Assembly: GCA_025617745.1 (NCBI GenBank) | Contig: CM046858.1 | Span: 50,847,925 to 50,911,924 of the forward strand | Direction: 5' to 3' | Source: Heliocidaris erythrogramma | Taxonomy: Eukaryota; Echinodermata; Echinoidea; Camarodonta; Echinometridae | DNA length: 64,000 nt | Program-made: the position numbers and the translations under genes | Shown: piece by piece, positions 34,101-49,000 of the stretch | Numbering within the stretch: the first letter of the stretch is position 1 | How the letters are laid out: each line of letters opens with the position of its first letter | Notes under the pieces: model-generated | What the model was told of the DNA's origin: nothing | Databases searched by the model: none | What the model saw: the letters and a program-made list of their open reading frames with translations, nothing else

Positions 34101-37100
34101 AAGGCGACTTGTACGATCTCGCTAAGGCGCCTTGTCTAAGAAGAGATGGCGAGTTGGCGGCTTTTACAAACTCACCAAGGCGCCATGTTTAAGACAAGAA
34201 AGGCGAAATGTCCAAACTTGCCAAGGGGCCTTGTTTTAGACGAGAAGGCGCGAAGGCGACTTGCACAAAGTCGTCTTATTTATTACTATACATAGGTCTA
34301 CCCCCTCAAGTTTGTCCTCCAGAACCGCGCTTGCTAATGACACTTTGAATTCAAGATTTTAGCCATTGTAGGCAGACCGGTAGGCAGGAAGACAAAAACT
34401 TTAGTTTCCAACTTTCCATGTACAGTGTATTCACTCGGGAGACTTATTACATTTTAGCCAATGGTCTCTTCAGTCATCTCCAATGCACGTAGAATTGCAG
34501 TGACAGTATGGCAGTGCTTATCTCAGGGGCTCGGCTAAGGGGATGTTGCAAGAAACTGAAGAAAGTGACAATCAACCCCCCAAATCAGTCGAAATATGCG
34601 TTTAATTACAAATTTGCAATTGATCGCAAGTTGCGTTCACTTGCGTTCACCAGATATCAATATCACACGCAAAGTCTTGCAATCAATAATATTGCAAATC
34701 AAGCGCAACTTTACAATCAGTCAGAGGCGCGTCTGGGGGCCGGGTAGGGTCACAGTGCCCCCCCCCCCCCCCCCCACACACTTTTCCAAGCATAAAAAAA
34801 AATATGTGCCACTTTTCGCCCGAGAAAAATGTCCCTTTTTCATATCTGTTGAGTGCCTTATTATGCCTCTGCCCACCATAGTTGGGTGCTATATAGAAGC
34901 ATTATGTTTTCGGGTTGTCCATCTGTCCGTCCTATTTTCGTTCTCGAAGTAACTTAAAGTGTACCAACCACCAAAAAATATTTTGCTCTGTATGTTAGAG
35001 GTTCCTTGTCGTTATACTATTTTCAAAATATGAGCTTCAGATATTACATGTTCAGGGAGGAATCAATTTTTGTTTGACATCACAATGAGGAAAAAAAAAT
35101 AAAATATTTCATATTTCATATAATAAAATACAAAAGAAATTGTGAGTGGATGACGTCATCAGTTCCCTCATTTGCATACTGACCAGGATGTGCATATAAC
35201 TGTTTCGTGAAATTAAGCGAAACTTAAAAATTTCGTAACTTTCTTAGTTTACTTCCGATTTTGGTGAAATTTTCAGCATTATGCTTGTTTAATTTTACTC
35301 TATTTATTCAAATCAACTTGATATTAGTGTGGACTTGGCCTTCAAACCCTCAAATGGTTACAGTGTACCAACTACTTGAAAACATAATTTGTATACCGCT
35401 AGAAAGTAAACAATTAACCCTCCCCCCCCCCCCCCCCCAACAACAAAAAAAAAAAAAAAAAAACTTTATCTGGCATTCTATAGATCAACAACTTAGGAGT
35501 ATGAGGGAACTAAAGGATAGCATGGAAGATGCTCGCGTGGATCCGAACTTCGAGATGAGTTCCGCGCGAGGCCCTATCTTGGCGAGCGTGTACGGGTGCG
35601 TCGAGTGGCCTGTATTATCATCCCCCCAATATAACTTAAAACTAATAATTATCCAAACTTATTATATTTGACCATGAAATACTATCACATTCTTTGATTA
35701 TTATAAGTAAGGAAATAAGAAATGCCATAATTTCAATGCGAAAATATGGAAGAAAATTCGTTCGCTCGCATTGTCATTCCCAATTGAGGGGTTCCGTCCG
35801 TTGGCGTAGATCCTTGCATTCCTTTTATTCATTAAAAAAACATTTTGGGATGCTCTAAAATGGAAGTTTTATAGACAGATTTTCGAAAAAGTCCCTGGTG
35901 TGGGAGGGGGATACCCCCTCCCACCCCCCCCCCCCCCCCCCCCGCTCGGTCGCTTCGCTCTGTGGCGTATCTAGGGGAGGGGCAGAAAGAAAAATCATAA
36001 TCTTTATACGGATTACGCACCCCAAAAGCCGCAGGGTTAATGCACTAGAAATCTAGTTTTTGAAGGTTTGAAATGTGAAAATTTTCAAAAGCTTGGCGAG
36101 TTTGCACAAGTTGCCTTCACGCCTTCTCGTCTTGAATAAGGCGCCTTGGCTCGCTTTTGCACAAGTCGCCACCTCGCCTTCTCGTATAAAACAAGGCGCT
36201 TTGGCGAGTTTGTACAAGTCTTCTTCGCGCCTTCTGGTCTGGTTTGAAAGGCGCCTTGGCAAGATTTTACACCGTCGCCTTCACGCCTTCTCGTGACGAG
36301 ACGTCTTGAAGAAGGCGCCTTGGCGAGTTTGCACAAGTCGCCTTCGCACCTTCTGGTCTTAGACAAGGCGCCTTGGCGAGTTTGTACAAGTCGCCTTCGC
36401 ACCTTCTCGTATTAGACAAGGCGCATTGGCGAGATTGTACACGGTCGCCTTCACGCCTTCTCGTCTTGAATATGGCGCCTTGGCGAGTTTGTACAAGTCG
36501 CCTTTCCGCCTTCTCGTCTAAAACAAGGCGCCTTGTAAGGTTTGTACAAGTCGCCTTACCGCCTTCTTGCCTAAAACAAGGCGCCTTTGTATGTTTGTAC
36601 TTTCCGTCTTCTCGCCTTCCCATCTTAAACAAGGCACCTTGGCGAGTTTGTAGAAGTCGCCTTATCGCCTTCTTGTCTGAAACAGGGCACCTTGGCGACT
36701 TTGTACAAGTCGCCTTCTCGCCTTTATGGCCGAAACAAGGCGCCTTGGCGAGTTAAACAACTCGCCAAGGCGCTGCACTTATAAGCTTAAAAGTGCAGCG
36801 CAAAGGCGAGTTGTTAACTCGCCAAGGCGCCTTGTTTCGGCAAAAAAGACGAGAAGGCGACTTGATCCACCCTGCCAATTAAGGCCCCTTGTTTAAGAAG
36901 AGAAGGCGAAAAAGCAACTTGTACAAACTCGCCAAGGCGCCTTGTTTAATACGAGAAGGCGAGGTGGCGACTTGTGCAAACTCGCAAAGGCGCCTTATTC
37001 AAAAGGGGAAGGCATGAAGGCGACTTGTGCTAACTCGCCAAGACGCCTTGTTTAAGACGAGAAGGCGAAAAGGCAACTTGTACAAACTCGCCAAGGCGCC

Positions 37101-38762
37101 TTGTTTAAAACGAGAATGCGAGGTGGCGACTTTTGCAAACTCTCAAAGGCGCCTTATTCAAGACGGGAAGGCGTGAAGACGACTTGTACAATCTCGCCAA
37201 GGCGCCTTGTTTAAGACGAGAAGGCGCGAAGGCGACTTGTACAAACTCGCCAAGGCGCCTTATTCAAGACGGGAAAGCGGGAAGGCGACTTGTGCAAACT
37301 CGCCAAGAAGTGCTTTGAAGCGAAGAAGGTTCGGTACATGTACTTTATGAGTATGGTATACGTATATGATCAACATAACAAAAATAATGTGGTAGAGGGG
37401 GAAAATCACTGTGAGAAGGGTAGAGAAAAAGCCCTAGAGAAAGGTGGGAAGAAGCCTTTTGGGATCTTCAGAATAGCAGGATCATGCAATCGATTGAAAG
37501 CTGATAAAAACACCTTGCATATCATGAAGCTTATAGCTTCATGCATATATACATACATATATAGCCCAGACCGGTTTGGTATTACTCGCTCACATGCATG
37601 GACATTAATTTCTGTCAATTTCTGCCTCGCCCTCCCCTCTCTTTCTCTTTCTCTCTCTCTACACACATCCTTTCTCTAACACGTTCACAAGCTTCCATCT
37701 AATCACGATGTTGGATCAGGCAAGGAGTTATCACAAACGTTTTTTAGTTATAACTCCGGATAAGTTACATGTAGATGCAGAATACATGAAATGAAGAATC
37801 AGGCAGTGAGGTATGCCTACACATGCACTTACCGAGGGGGTGTTCAAACAACCCCCCCCCCCCCTTGACAAAATGGGTGTTTGTAGGTGGTTAAACACCC
37901 CCCCCCCCCTTTTGGTGTTATCGGAAGTTAGAACACACCTTTTGCATCTTAAAAAGCCCCCCCCCCCCCCCCCGTTAGAATTCCTGACAACGTTTTTTTT
38001 AATACTTGAATAATTTGTGAGTAAAAATAAACCCCCAAATAATGTTACACCTTTTTTGTTTTTGTCAGAGATTTTTTGGAGTAAAAAGACCCCCAAAATA
38101 CTGATATACTGATATATACACACCCCCCCCCCCCCCCCCCCACTTTAACGAGTCCTGGGTACGCCACTTAGCCTACTAATATTTCAAAAGTCACTTTGGG
38201 ATTGTGTGTTCGCTCTTCACTACTCTCCCCTCTCTCTCAATATCCCCATCACTGCGTTTTCCCTCATCATCTCATGGTTTGTTTCTTCATCCTTTCCTTC
38301 CTTTCAATGGCTTGATTTTACCGGGTTTCTTGTACCTCGCCATTTCTCCTTCTCTATCTTATTCCCTCTCCTTTCAAATTAAAGTTTGTTTCAATAAGGG
38401 TATATTTTGAAGAAGGATATTATCAGTGGCAAAGCATGTGTCAACATTTTAAATAATATATCTAGACATAATATTTCTTGGCAGCAACACGTGCTGAAGA
38501 CAACATGCAAGTTGTCTTTAACACTTTTCCTAGGGATTCAGGGGGGCACAGGTTACACCCACTCATCCTATTACCTCTATCACACCACCAAACTGACTAG
38601 TTCTTTGTCATTTAAGCCACAATTTGTTATGGGTCTTGTGTCGGTCTTATTAGTGTGATTAAGGTATTAGGAAGATGGACAAGGTAAAAAGTCATCAAAT
38701 GATAAATGTAAAAAAGGCAAATTTCATTTTGTCTACATGTACAGGAATTCATTGCTACTGAA

Positions 38763-38801
<39 letters not shown>

Positions 38802-41800
38802 TTATAACGCGCTTTTCCCATTAGGCTCAAAGCGCTTACAATAAATTAAATCATCTACAAACTATAAACTATCGAAAAGATGTGTTTTTAATGCCTTTCT
38901 GAAAATTATTACTGATGAAGACTGTCTAGTAGAAAGTGGCAAATCATTCCAGTATTTTGAAGCTGACACAGTAAACGTTCTATCACCAGCTAATGTTCGA
39001 GTTACTGAATATGTGAGGCGGAGAGGGTCACTGGCGGACCTTAGTAATCTAGTGGGCTTGTATAAACTCAGACAGTTAATTAAATACTCTGGAGCCTGGT
39101 TATTGAGTTTTTTGTAGACAAACAAGAGTAATCTGAAAATTATTCTTTGCTTCAAAGGAAACCAATTTAGTGAGTTCAAGAGTGGTCGAGAAGGTGGTCT
39201 CGAGAAACGTGCTGCCCAATTTTGTAATCGTTGAATACGAATCAACTGATTAGAGGGAATCGTAGAAAGAAGTCCATTGCAATAATCAATACGAGATAAA
39301 ACTAGAGAACGGACAGCATTGTGACAAGCAGACTGATCGATGAACCTTCTGATTCTAGAAATGTTCCTTTAATAAAAAGTAACTGTTTTACAGATGTAAG
39401 AGATATGATGTGACATCGACATACACGGATCAAACATAACACCAAGGTTTCTTATTGTTTCTGAAGGTCTTATGAGTGTGCCACCAACATCTGACTGAAC
39501 ATTTGGAAGACTGCGCAGGTTGTAAGCAGAAGCAGCAACAAAAAATTCAGTCTTTGAATCATTCAATTTTAACTTATTCACCACCATCCACTGTCTTATA
39601 TCTGATATACAATTCTGAAGTGTGACAAGAGCTTCAGGAGTCTTAGGATCAAAAGAAATATATAATTGTATGTCATCAGCATAAAGGTGATAGCCATTCA
39701 CAATAATACAATTCCATTTCTCCTACATCTGTAACCAAATTTCAAATGAGTCACAGCAAAACTGAATGAAGTCAAATCACATTTCAATGGAGAACATGTT
39801 ACATGTTACAACAATTTATCACTTTTCACATGTAAAGCATACAGCCCTGGAAAAATTATTAGACCAAGCTTCTGTTTATAAAGGTACTATAATATGCATT
39901 CAAACTAATGAAAATGATTTGTCTTTGTATTTCATTGAATGAATAACAAATTCCAGCAATTGTACCTTTTATGATATTTTATTTCTTCTTCCCTCAAAAC
40001 ACTTTCAGTAACCATTCTTGATATAATCATTTTTTCCATGGCTGTACGTTGTATATGATTTGGGGCATGTCCTTGCCCGTAGTAAATCTTTCCTTCATTC
40101 ATGCAGCTGAAGCAATTATTAGCCAACATGTCCCAGAATAAAGAGAGGGCTGTTTTCAGGTTTATACTCTGATAACACTGCATCTACAATGGGCATGTCA
40201 GTGTGTGCCCCTGGATCATGCTAAATGCATAAACTAGAGGAATTCTCGACTGCGCGCTGTCGAAATTGCCTCCGCTCTTTGCCAGATCAGAAATATATCG
40301 CACATTCATGTTGATTTGTTTTAAATTTTGATCGAAGCAGGATAAAAAGCCTCTAATAACATGTTAATTGACATTTTGACATTTGACATTTGACCTTACA
40401 CCTTATAACCCCCAAACCTGATCACTTTATCTCCTCCCTGTCATGAATACAAAATAGTTGAGATATGATAACAAAGGTAAAACAAGAACGAACCATTTTT
40501 ATGTACATAATGACATCTCTGACCTTTGACCTTTGACCTTGAGACCCTAAAATCTAATCAGTTCATCGTCCCTCCCATATGCAAACATGGGCTTCAGTTA
40601 TCGCGAGAACTAACCATTTTTTGTACATAATTACCTCTGTGACCTTTGACCTTTGACCTTGAGACCCCAAAATCTAATCAGTTCATCGTCTCTTCCATAT
40701 GAATACATGGGCCAAGTTAGAAGCTGATCCGCCAAATGGTTCCGAAGTTATCACAAGAGTGAACCATTTTATGTATATAATGACCTCTATGACCTGAGTT
40801 TGAACTTTGACTTTGAGACCGTAAAATCTAATCAGATTATAGTCCCTCACATATGCATACGTGGGCCAAGTTAGAAGCTAATCCGTCAAACAGTTCTGAA
40901 GTTATTGCGAGAACGAACCATTTTTATGTACATAATTACCTCTGTGACCTTTGAACTTTGAATTTGAGACCGTAAAATCTAATCATTTCATCTTCCCACC
41001 CATATGCATACGTGTATGGCAAGCCATTTGCCCCATAAAGGCGAAAAACTTAGTTTATCGCCGAAAAACTTAGTTTATCGCCGAAAAACTTAATTTATCG
41101 CCGAAAAACCTAGTTTATCGATCGAAAAACCAAGTTTATCAGAAAAACTGGGTTTTTCGATCGAAAAACTAGGTTTATCGCTGAAAAACTTAGCTTTTCA
41201 AGCAATAAACCTAGTTTATAGCCAAAAAACTCAGTTTATCGGCGAAAAACTCACTTTATCGGCGAAAAACTAAGTTTATCGACCGAAAAACTTAGTTTAT
41301 CAGGAAAATAGGTTTTTCGATCGAAAAACTAGGTTTATCGGCGAAAAACTAAGTTTATCGACCGAAAAACTAAGTTTATCAACCGAAAAACTTGGTTTTT
41401 CGCCGATAAACTACGTTTTTCGCCGATAAACTTAGTTTTTCGCCGATAAACTTAGTTTTTTTCGCCTTTATGGCACAAATGGCCGATAAACTTAGTTTTT
41501 TCGGTCCATAAACTTAGTTTTTCGGTCGATAAACTTAGTTTTTCGCCTTTATGGCACAAATGGCCAATAAACTAAGTTTTTCGTCGAAAAAACTTAGTTT
41601 TTCGGTCGATAAACTAAGTTTTTTCGCCTTTATGGCACAAATGGCCGAAAAACTTAGTTTATCGACCGAAAAACTAAATTTTCTGATAAACTTAGTTTTT
41701 CGGTCGATAAACTAAGTTTTTCAGTCGATAAACTAAGTTTATCGCCGAAAAACTAAGTTTTTCTGATAAACTTAGTTTTTCGGTCGATAAACTAATTTTT

Positions 41801-44800
41801 TTAAAGGCACAAATGGCCCATAAACTTAGTTTTTCGGTCGAATATGGCAAGCCAAAATGGAATATATTCGTCTCTTGTATTTATTCTCATCTCTAACATA
41901 TATTCGTCTCTTGTATTTATATTCATCTCTAATATATATTCGTCTCTAATATATTCGTCTCTTGTATTTATATTCATGTCTAATATATATTCGTCTCTAA
42001 TATATTCGTCTCTTGTATTTATTTTCATCTCTAATATATATTCGTCTCTAATATATTCGTCTCTTGTATTTATATTCATCTCTAATATATATTCGTCTCT
42101 AATATATTCGTCTCTTGTATTTATATTCATCTCTGAAGAAATATATTCATCTTTTGAAGTTGTTTATATTTATCTCTATAGAAATATATTCAGCTTTTCA
42201 ATATTTTCGTCATTTTAATATATTCATCTCTTCAATATTTTCGTCATTTTAATCTATTCATCTCTTCAATACTTTTATCTTTAAATTATATTCCTGTATT
42301 TCATATATTCATCTTTTCAATATTTTCGTCTTTTTAATCCATTTTTTTTTAATGTTTTCATCATTAATTATATTCACCTATTTCGATATATTCGTTTTGA
42401 AATTATATTTAAACTTAGTTTATCAGGCAAATAGGTTTTTCGATCGAAAAACTAGGTTTATCGGCGAAAAACAAAATTTTTCGCGAAAAACTAAGTTTAT
42501 CGACCGAAAAACTTGGTGTTTCGCCGATAAACTTAGTTTTTTCGCCTTTATGGCACAAATGGCCGATAAACTTAGTTTTTCGGTCCATAAACTTAGTTTT
42601 TCGGTCGATAAACTTAGTTTTTCGCCTTTATGGCACAAATGGCCAATAAACTAAGTTTTTCGTCGAAAAAACTAAGTTTATCGACCGAAAAACTAAGTTT
42701 ATCAACCGAAAAACTTGGTTTTTTCGCCGATAAACTACGTTTTTCGCCGATAAACTTAGTTTTTCGGTCGATAAACTTAGTTTTTCGCCTTTATGGCACA
42801 AATGGCCAATAAACTAAGTTTTTCGTCGAAAAAACTAAGTTTATCGACCGAAAAACTAAGTTTATCAACCGAAAAACTTGGTTTTTTCGCCGATAAACTA
42901 CGTTTTTCGCCGATAAACTTAGTTTTTCGCCGATAAACTTAGTTTTTTCGCCTTTATGGCACAAATGGCCGATAAACTTAGTTTTTCGGTCCATAAACTT
43001 AGTTTTTCGGTCGATAAACTTAGTTTTTCGCCTTTATGGCACAAATGGCCAATAAACTAAGTTTTTCGTCGAAAAAACTTAGTTTTTCGGTCGATAAACT
43101 AAGTTTTTTCGCCTTTATGGCACAAATGGCCGAAAAACTTAGTTTATCGACCGAAAAACTAAATTTTCTGATAAACTTAGTTTTTTGGTCGATAAACTAA
43201 GTTTTTCAGTCGATAAACTAAGTTTATCGCCGAAAAACTAAGTTTTTCTGATAAACTAAGTTTTTCGGTCGATAAACTAATTTTTTTAAAGGCACAAATG
43301 GCCCATAAACTTAGTTTTTCGGTCGAATATGGCAAGCCAAAATGGAATATATTCGTCTCTTGTATTTATTCTCATCTCTAACATATATTCGTCTCTTGTA
43401 TTTATATTCATCTCTAATATATATTCGTCTCTAATATATTCGTCTCTTGTATTTATATTCATCTCTAATATATATTCGTCTCTAATATATTCGTCTCTTG
43501 TATTTATTTTCATCTCTAATATATATTCGTCTCTAACATATTCGTCTCTTGTATTTATATTCATCTCTAATATATATTCGTCTCTAATATATTCGTCTCT
43601 TGTATTTATATTCATCTCTGAAGAAATATATTCATCTTTTGAAGTTGTTTATATTTATCTCTATAGAAATATATTCAGCTTTTCAATATTTTCGTCATTT
43701 CAATATATTCATCTCTTCAATATTTTCGTCATTTTAATCTATTCATCTCTTCAATACTTTTATCTTTAAATTATATTCCTGTATTTCATATATTCATCTT
43801 TTCAATATTTTCGTCTTTTTAATCCATTTTTTTTTAATGTTTTCATCATTAATTATATTCACCTATTTCGATATATTCGTTTTGAAATTATATTTAAACT
43901 TAGTTTATCAGGCAAATAGGTTTTTCGATCGAAAAACTAGGTTTATCGGCGAAAAACAAAATTTTTCGCGAAAAACTAAGTCTATCGACCGAAAAACTAA
44001 GTTTATCAACCGAAAAACTTGGTTTTTCGCCGATAAACTTAGTTTTTTCGCCTTTATGGCACAAATGGCCGATAAACTTAGTTTTTCGGTCCATAAACTT
44101 AGTTTTTCGGTCGATAAACTTAGTTTTTCGCCTTTATGGCACAAATGGCCAATAAACTAAGTTTTTCGTCGAAAAAACTAAGTTTATCGACCGAAAAACT
44201 AAGTTTATCAACCGAAAAACTTGGTTTTTCGCCGATAAACTACGTTTTTCGCCGATAAACTTAGTTTTTTCGCCTTTATGGCACAAATGGCCGATAAACT
44301 TAGTTTTTCGGTCCATAAACTTAGTTTTTCGGTCGATAAACTTAGTTTTTCGCCTTTATGGCACAAATGGCCAATAAACTAAGTTTTTCGTCGAAAAAAC
44401 TTAGTTTTTCGGTCGATAAACTAAGTTTTTTCGCCTTTATGGCACAAATGGCCGAAAAACTTAGTTTATCGACCGAAAAACTAAATTTTCTGATAAACTT
44501 AGTTTTTCGGTCGATAAACTAAGTTTTTCAGTCGATAAACTAAGTTTATCGCCGAAAACTAAGTTTTTCTGATAAACTAAGTTTTTCGGTCGATAAACTA
44601 TTTTTTTAAAGGCACAAATGGCCCATATAAAACTTAGTTTTTCGGTCGAATATGGCAAGCCAAAATGGAATATATTCGTCTCTTGTATTTATTCTCATCT
44701 CTAACATATATTCGTCTCTTGTATTTATATTCATCTCTAATATATATTCGTCTCTAATATATTCGTCTCTTGTATTTATATTCATCTCTAATATATATTC

Positions 44801-46049
44801 GTCTCTAATATATTCGTCTCTTGTATTTATTTTCATCTCTAATATATATTCGTTTCTAACATATTCGTCTCTTGTATTTATATTCATCTCTAATATATAT
44901 TCGTCTCTAATATATTCGTCTCTTGTATTTATATTCATCTCTGAAGAAATATATTCATCTTTTGAAGGTGTTTATATTTATCTCTATAGAAATATATTCA
45001 GCTTTTCGTCATTTCAATATATTCATCTCTTCAATATTTTCGTCATTTTAATCTATTCATCTCTTCAATACTTTTATCTTTAAATTATATTCCTGTATTT
45101 CATATATTCATCTTTTCAATATTTTCGTCTTTTTAATCCATTTTTTTTTTAATGTTTTCATCATTAATTATATTCACCTATTTCGATATATTCGTTTTGA
45201 AATTATATTCATCCTTTATCATTTAGATGTCTTTTTGTTCGTCCTTGACAATATTTGTCGTATCTATTCCACTCCAGAGCCCTTGATCTGTGCGACTCTG
45301 TGCGGCATTTATTCCACAGCAGGTTTGTTCGTCTTTGAAATATGTTCGTCTTTTAATATATTCGTCTTTGAAACATATTCTTCTTCTCCAATGGGTACGA
45401 GATGGTGTTGCTCTCTGCTCTTGCCAGAGGGGCTCAACTCCGCTTCTGCATCCGACTTTCCCTGGGGAAATTTCCGGCCGGTCAAAAGTGCACACTGCTC
45501 CCGTTTTTTTCAGTGTACCAGCGAAAATCAGATTTTGGCCTGGGCGCAGCGCGTAAGTTATTGAAATTATAAATTTGAATATTCATGAGCTTTTATAACT
45601 AATTAACATAAAATTGAACTGTACTTCTACTATACTTGTGCAGCCAAAATGAGCAGAAGATGATGAAGAACAAGAAGAAAAAGAAGAAGCTAAAGAAGAA
45701 GAAAAAAGAGGAAGAAGAGGAAGAGCAAAAAAGAGGTAGAACAGGAAGAGGAAGAGGAAGAAGAAGAAAAAGAAGTAGATGAGGAAAAAGATAAGAGAAA
45801 AAGGAAGAAGCGGAAGCAGAAAAAGTAGATGAAGACAAAAAAGAAGAGGAAGAGGAAGAAGAGGATGACAAAGAAGAAAAAGAAGAGGAAAAGTAAGTGG
45901 AAGAGGAAGAGGAGGAAGAAGAAGCCCTCCTTCGATATTGAATTTCCCTTCATTGAACGCTTTCCTTGTGCCTTGCCGATCTTGCATATCATATTTCAAG
46001 TAAAACTGAAGTACAAAGTCCCCATGACCCCCCCCCCCCAAAAAAAAAA

Positions 46050-46084
<35 letters not shown>

Positions 46085-49000
46085 TAAATAAATAAATAAA
46101 TAAATAAAAACAAACAAACAAACAAACAAACAACCCAACAACTAAAACAGCAACAAACAAAACCCTCAAAAATTTGATTTTTTTTTTTCTTCTTCCTCTT
46201 GTTTCTTTTTCTTCTTGTAAAATGAGTCCATCTAGAAAGCGCTACACAAATCAGTCTATCATTTAGTTATTCAAGGTTGCATAAGGCTGTATTTACACCA
46301 ATCCACCATCACACTTCAGAACGAATGCCATATTGTGCCTGCATCATCATCATCATCATCATCATCACCACATCTTTTCTCAAAATTATGGGGAAAAACA
46401 ACAAATAGAAGTTTCTCAGTGTGAAATGATGTTTATTAAAATAGCTCACTTATCAACATAAAAGCTAATGCTCTCTTGAAATGCAATATACAGATTATAA
46501 CATATGGTTCATGGAAACAAATCATGGGGCAGGTGGGGGGGGGCGGCATACCGATTTCTATTTTATTTCATTTTGTAAGCAAACAAGTTTAAATCTATCT
46601 AGTTACATCCGATATATACGTTAGGTGGATTGTAATATATATCCATGTACATCCCTTCAAATTATCATCAGAATATACAAGACATGAAAGTACAAAGAGA
46701 TCACCTTACTGCCCAAAATGATATGAGGTGATGTTTGTCCAAATAATGGTAGTTTTGAAAATTTCGGCGTGGGCTGAAACTCCCGAGCCCCTGATTTGTT
46801 TGCCTAGAAACGTGCCCCAGAATGACTGCACAATTATTGCACAGATGATAAAAAGGAACAAATTACAGATTATAGAATCATTTGTGTTTCAAGAAAAATA
46901 AGCATAACTATCGCTATAGCTTATGCATACAATTATGAACACAAGTTTCATTAAAGATGATTAACTAAAATCATTTTTCATAATATAATCATGCCACATT
47001 TTTCTAACTCTTTTTCTAAATTACAATTGTTATTAAAAGGAAATCTTTTTCTAAATTACAATTTTTATTAAAAGGAAAATTATTTGATTTTGAAAATTTA
47101 TTGGTTATATTTCTAATTTAAATTAATGCATCAGTCTTTAGGTGACATGATAATCGACTGTGCCTAATTTAAAAGGTTTTTATTAAGTATTTTTTAATGT
47201 GTGAAAAGAATTTAGAATTAGGCTGAAGATTAGTATTTGAGCTCTTTCCTTTTGACCCATACTTTGACATTCAACTTCCAGCTCAGAAATAGCATTGCTG
47301 ACATTTAGAATACATGTATTTGACATTATGTAAATTAGCAATAAATCTGTCTAGAAAAAAAAAACCTTTAAAATAAAGAAAAAAATACTTTGATCCTTAA
47401 TGACTCCGTTCTTGACACTTAACAAGCCATGTAACTGATGAGCTTCCTTTGACAACCTGCATTAAAAAACACAAAAAGAAAGGAGAAGAAAATTAAACTT
47501 TTTGTAGACTGTGGATTGGATTTTAAAGAAGGAAACAAAAATGGGTACATGTACATCTATCCAGGGGCGGATCCAGGATTGTGTAGGGGGGGGGGACACA
47601 CAAGTGCTGGATTGTCAACTTTGAGGAGGGAGATCCGTTATCAGCCCTCCAAATGTCGCTCGGGGGGGGGGGGGTACCACAAAAAAATTGCCAGCCCTTC
47701 AAAAGTTGTCTCCCATAAATATCTGACAAGCAAGAAAACAACACAAAAACAAGAAAATGGTTTTCCGTTCCAAAAAGAGGGGCCGAAAAAGGGGAGCATA
47801 ATGCATACTGCTGTTTCAAAAGGAGGGGACACGGGCCGGGATAGCCCCCCCCCCCCTAACTCCGCCACTGCATCTATCCTTTTAAGTTACAATATGTTGT
47901 TCTTCATTCTTAATTATAGAAATGTAAATGCAAGTTTAAATCACTTAAGAGAAGTGCATATTTTCATCTTCCATTTCAAATTTGTTCCTAGACCAAGACA
48001 TCTAGTAAACTTTAAAATGGCTAAATCCGTAAAAAAAACGGGTATAATCAAAATAATTTACTGGACTTTAGAATTTTCATTTTGACTGTACAGACAGACT
48101 GTCTACGTACGGTCTACAGAAAACAGATACACATCTAAGTCTAATATTAATAATAAGATCTAATCTTATACTTGTAGAGCTACTAGTACAATGTCTGAGC
48201 CTAAGCTATAGCCAAATTGAAATTTACACCAATTATGTGGGGTTCGAGGTCTACATTTTCAAAACACAATTTACCTTTCCAAATCAAATTGGGTTTCCTG
48301 CAGTGAGTGGATGACAATAATCTACAGCCCAGCCCCAGGTAGGGTCTATCACGATATTGGATGATCTGGTCCTGGTCCCCATGGGTTTCTCTACTTTGGT
48401 CCAATAGCTCTGCAATCAAAAGAGAACAAGAGATTAGGATCACAGTAGCAGTGCCGTCACCAGCTTTTTCAAGGGGGGGGGGTGCCTTTTGGGAAAAAAA
48501 GACAAAACTTACCCACTAAGAGGGCACACAAATGAAGGTCAAAAGGTAGGGGGTGCGACAAAAAAAAATTTCGCCAGACGTTCAAAATTCGCTCAGTTGG
48601 GGGGGGGGGGGGGGTTTTGGGGTTCCATTATTTTTTTTGGTTGTTGTTGGTCTGGAGGGGTTCGCACCCTCTCACCCCCCCCCCCCCCCCCCCGACGGCC
48701 ATGCAGTAGTAATAAAAACATGCCACATCTCTACTTTTTAGATTAATAATATTATACTCGGGCATGTACTGCTCACGTCTCAGTGACAGTGGTGACTTGT
48801 CATGGTTGTCACTACGTCGGTACAATACACAAAAGAAATTGAGACAGCTCTCAGTAGCAGCATTAGGTTATATATAATAAAGAACATTTTTAATCTGGTT
48901 TTACTAGACAAACTCCTTCTAAAACAAAAATTTCTCAAAAACGAAGTTTTCTTGAGATTTGTGTTGAAATGGCACAAAAGTAGCATTACCCGTACGGCCG

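Noticed and set aside
41844-44940. Open frames of 100-146 codons on both strands (Ile-Tyr-Ser-Ser and Asn-Thr-Arg-Asp-Glu repeats)
   Set aside because: They follow the tandem unit exactly in all three long units; no start context, no domain; repeat artefacts.
41015-45230. CRISPR-like regular array
   Set aside because: Units have no unique spacers, occur in both orientations, and the window is eukaryotic.
45583-46125. Long Phe/Leu/Ser-rich membrane-like frame and Lys/Glu-rich frame
   Set aside because: Both are translations of the polypurine tract and simple repeats.
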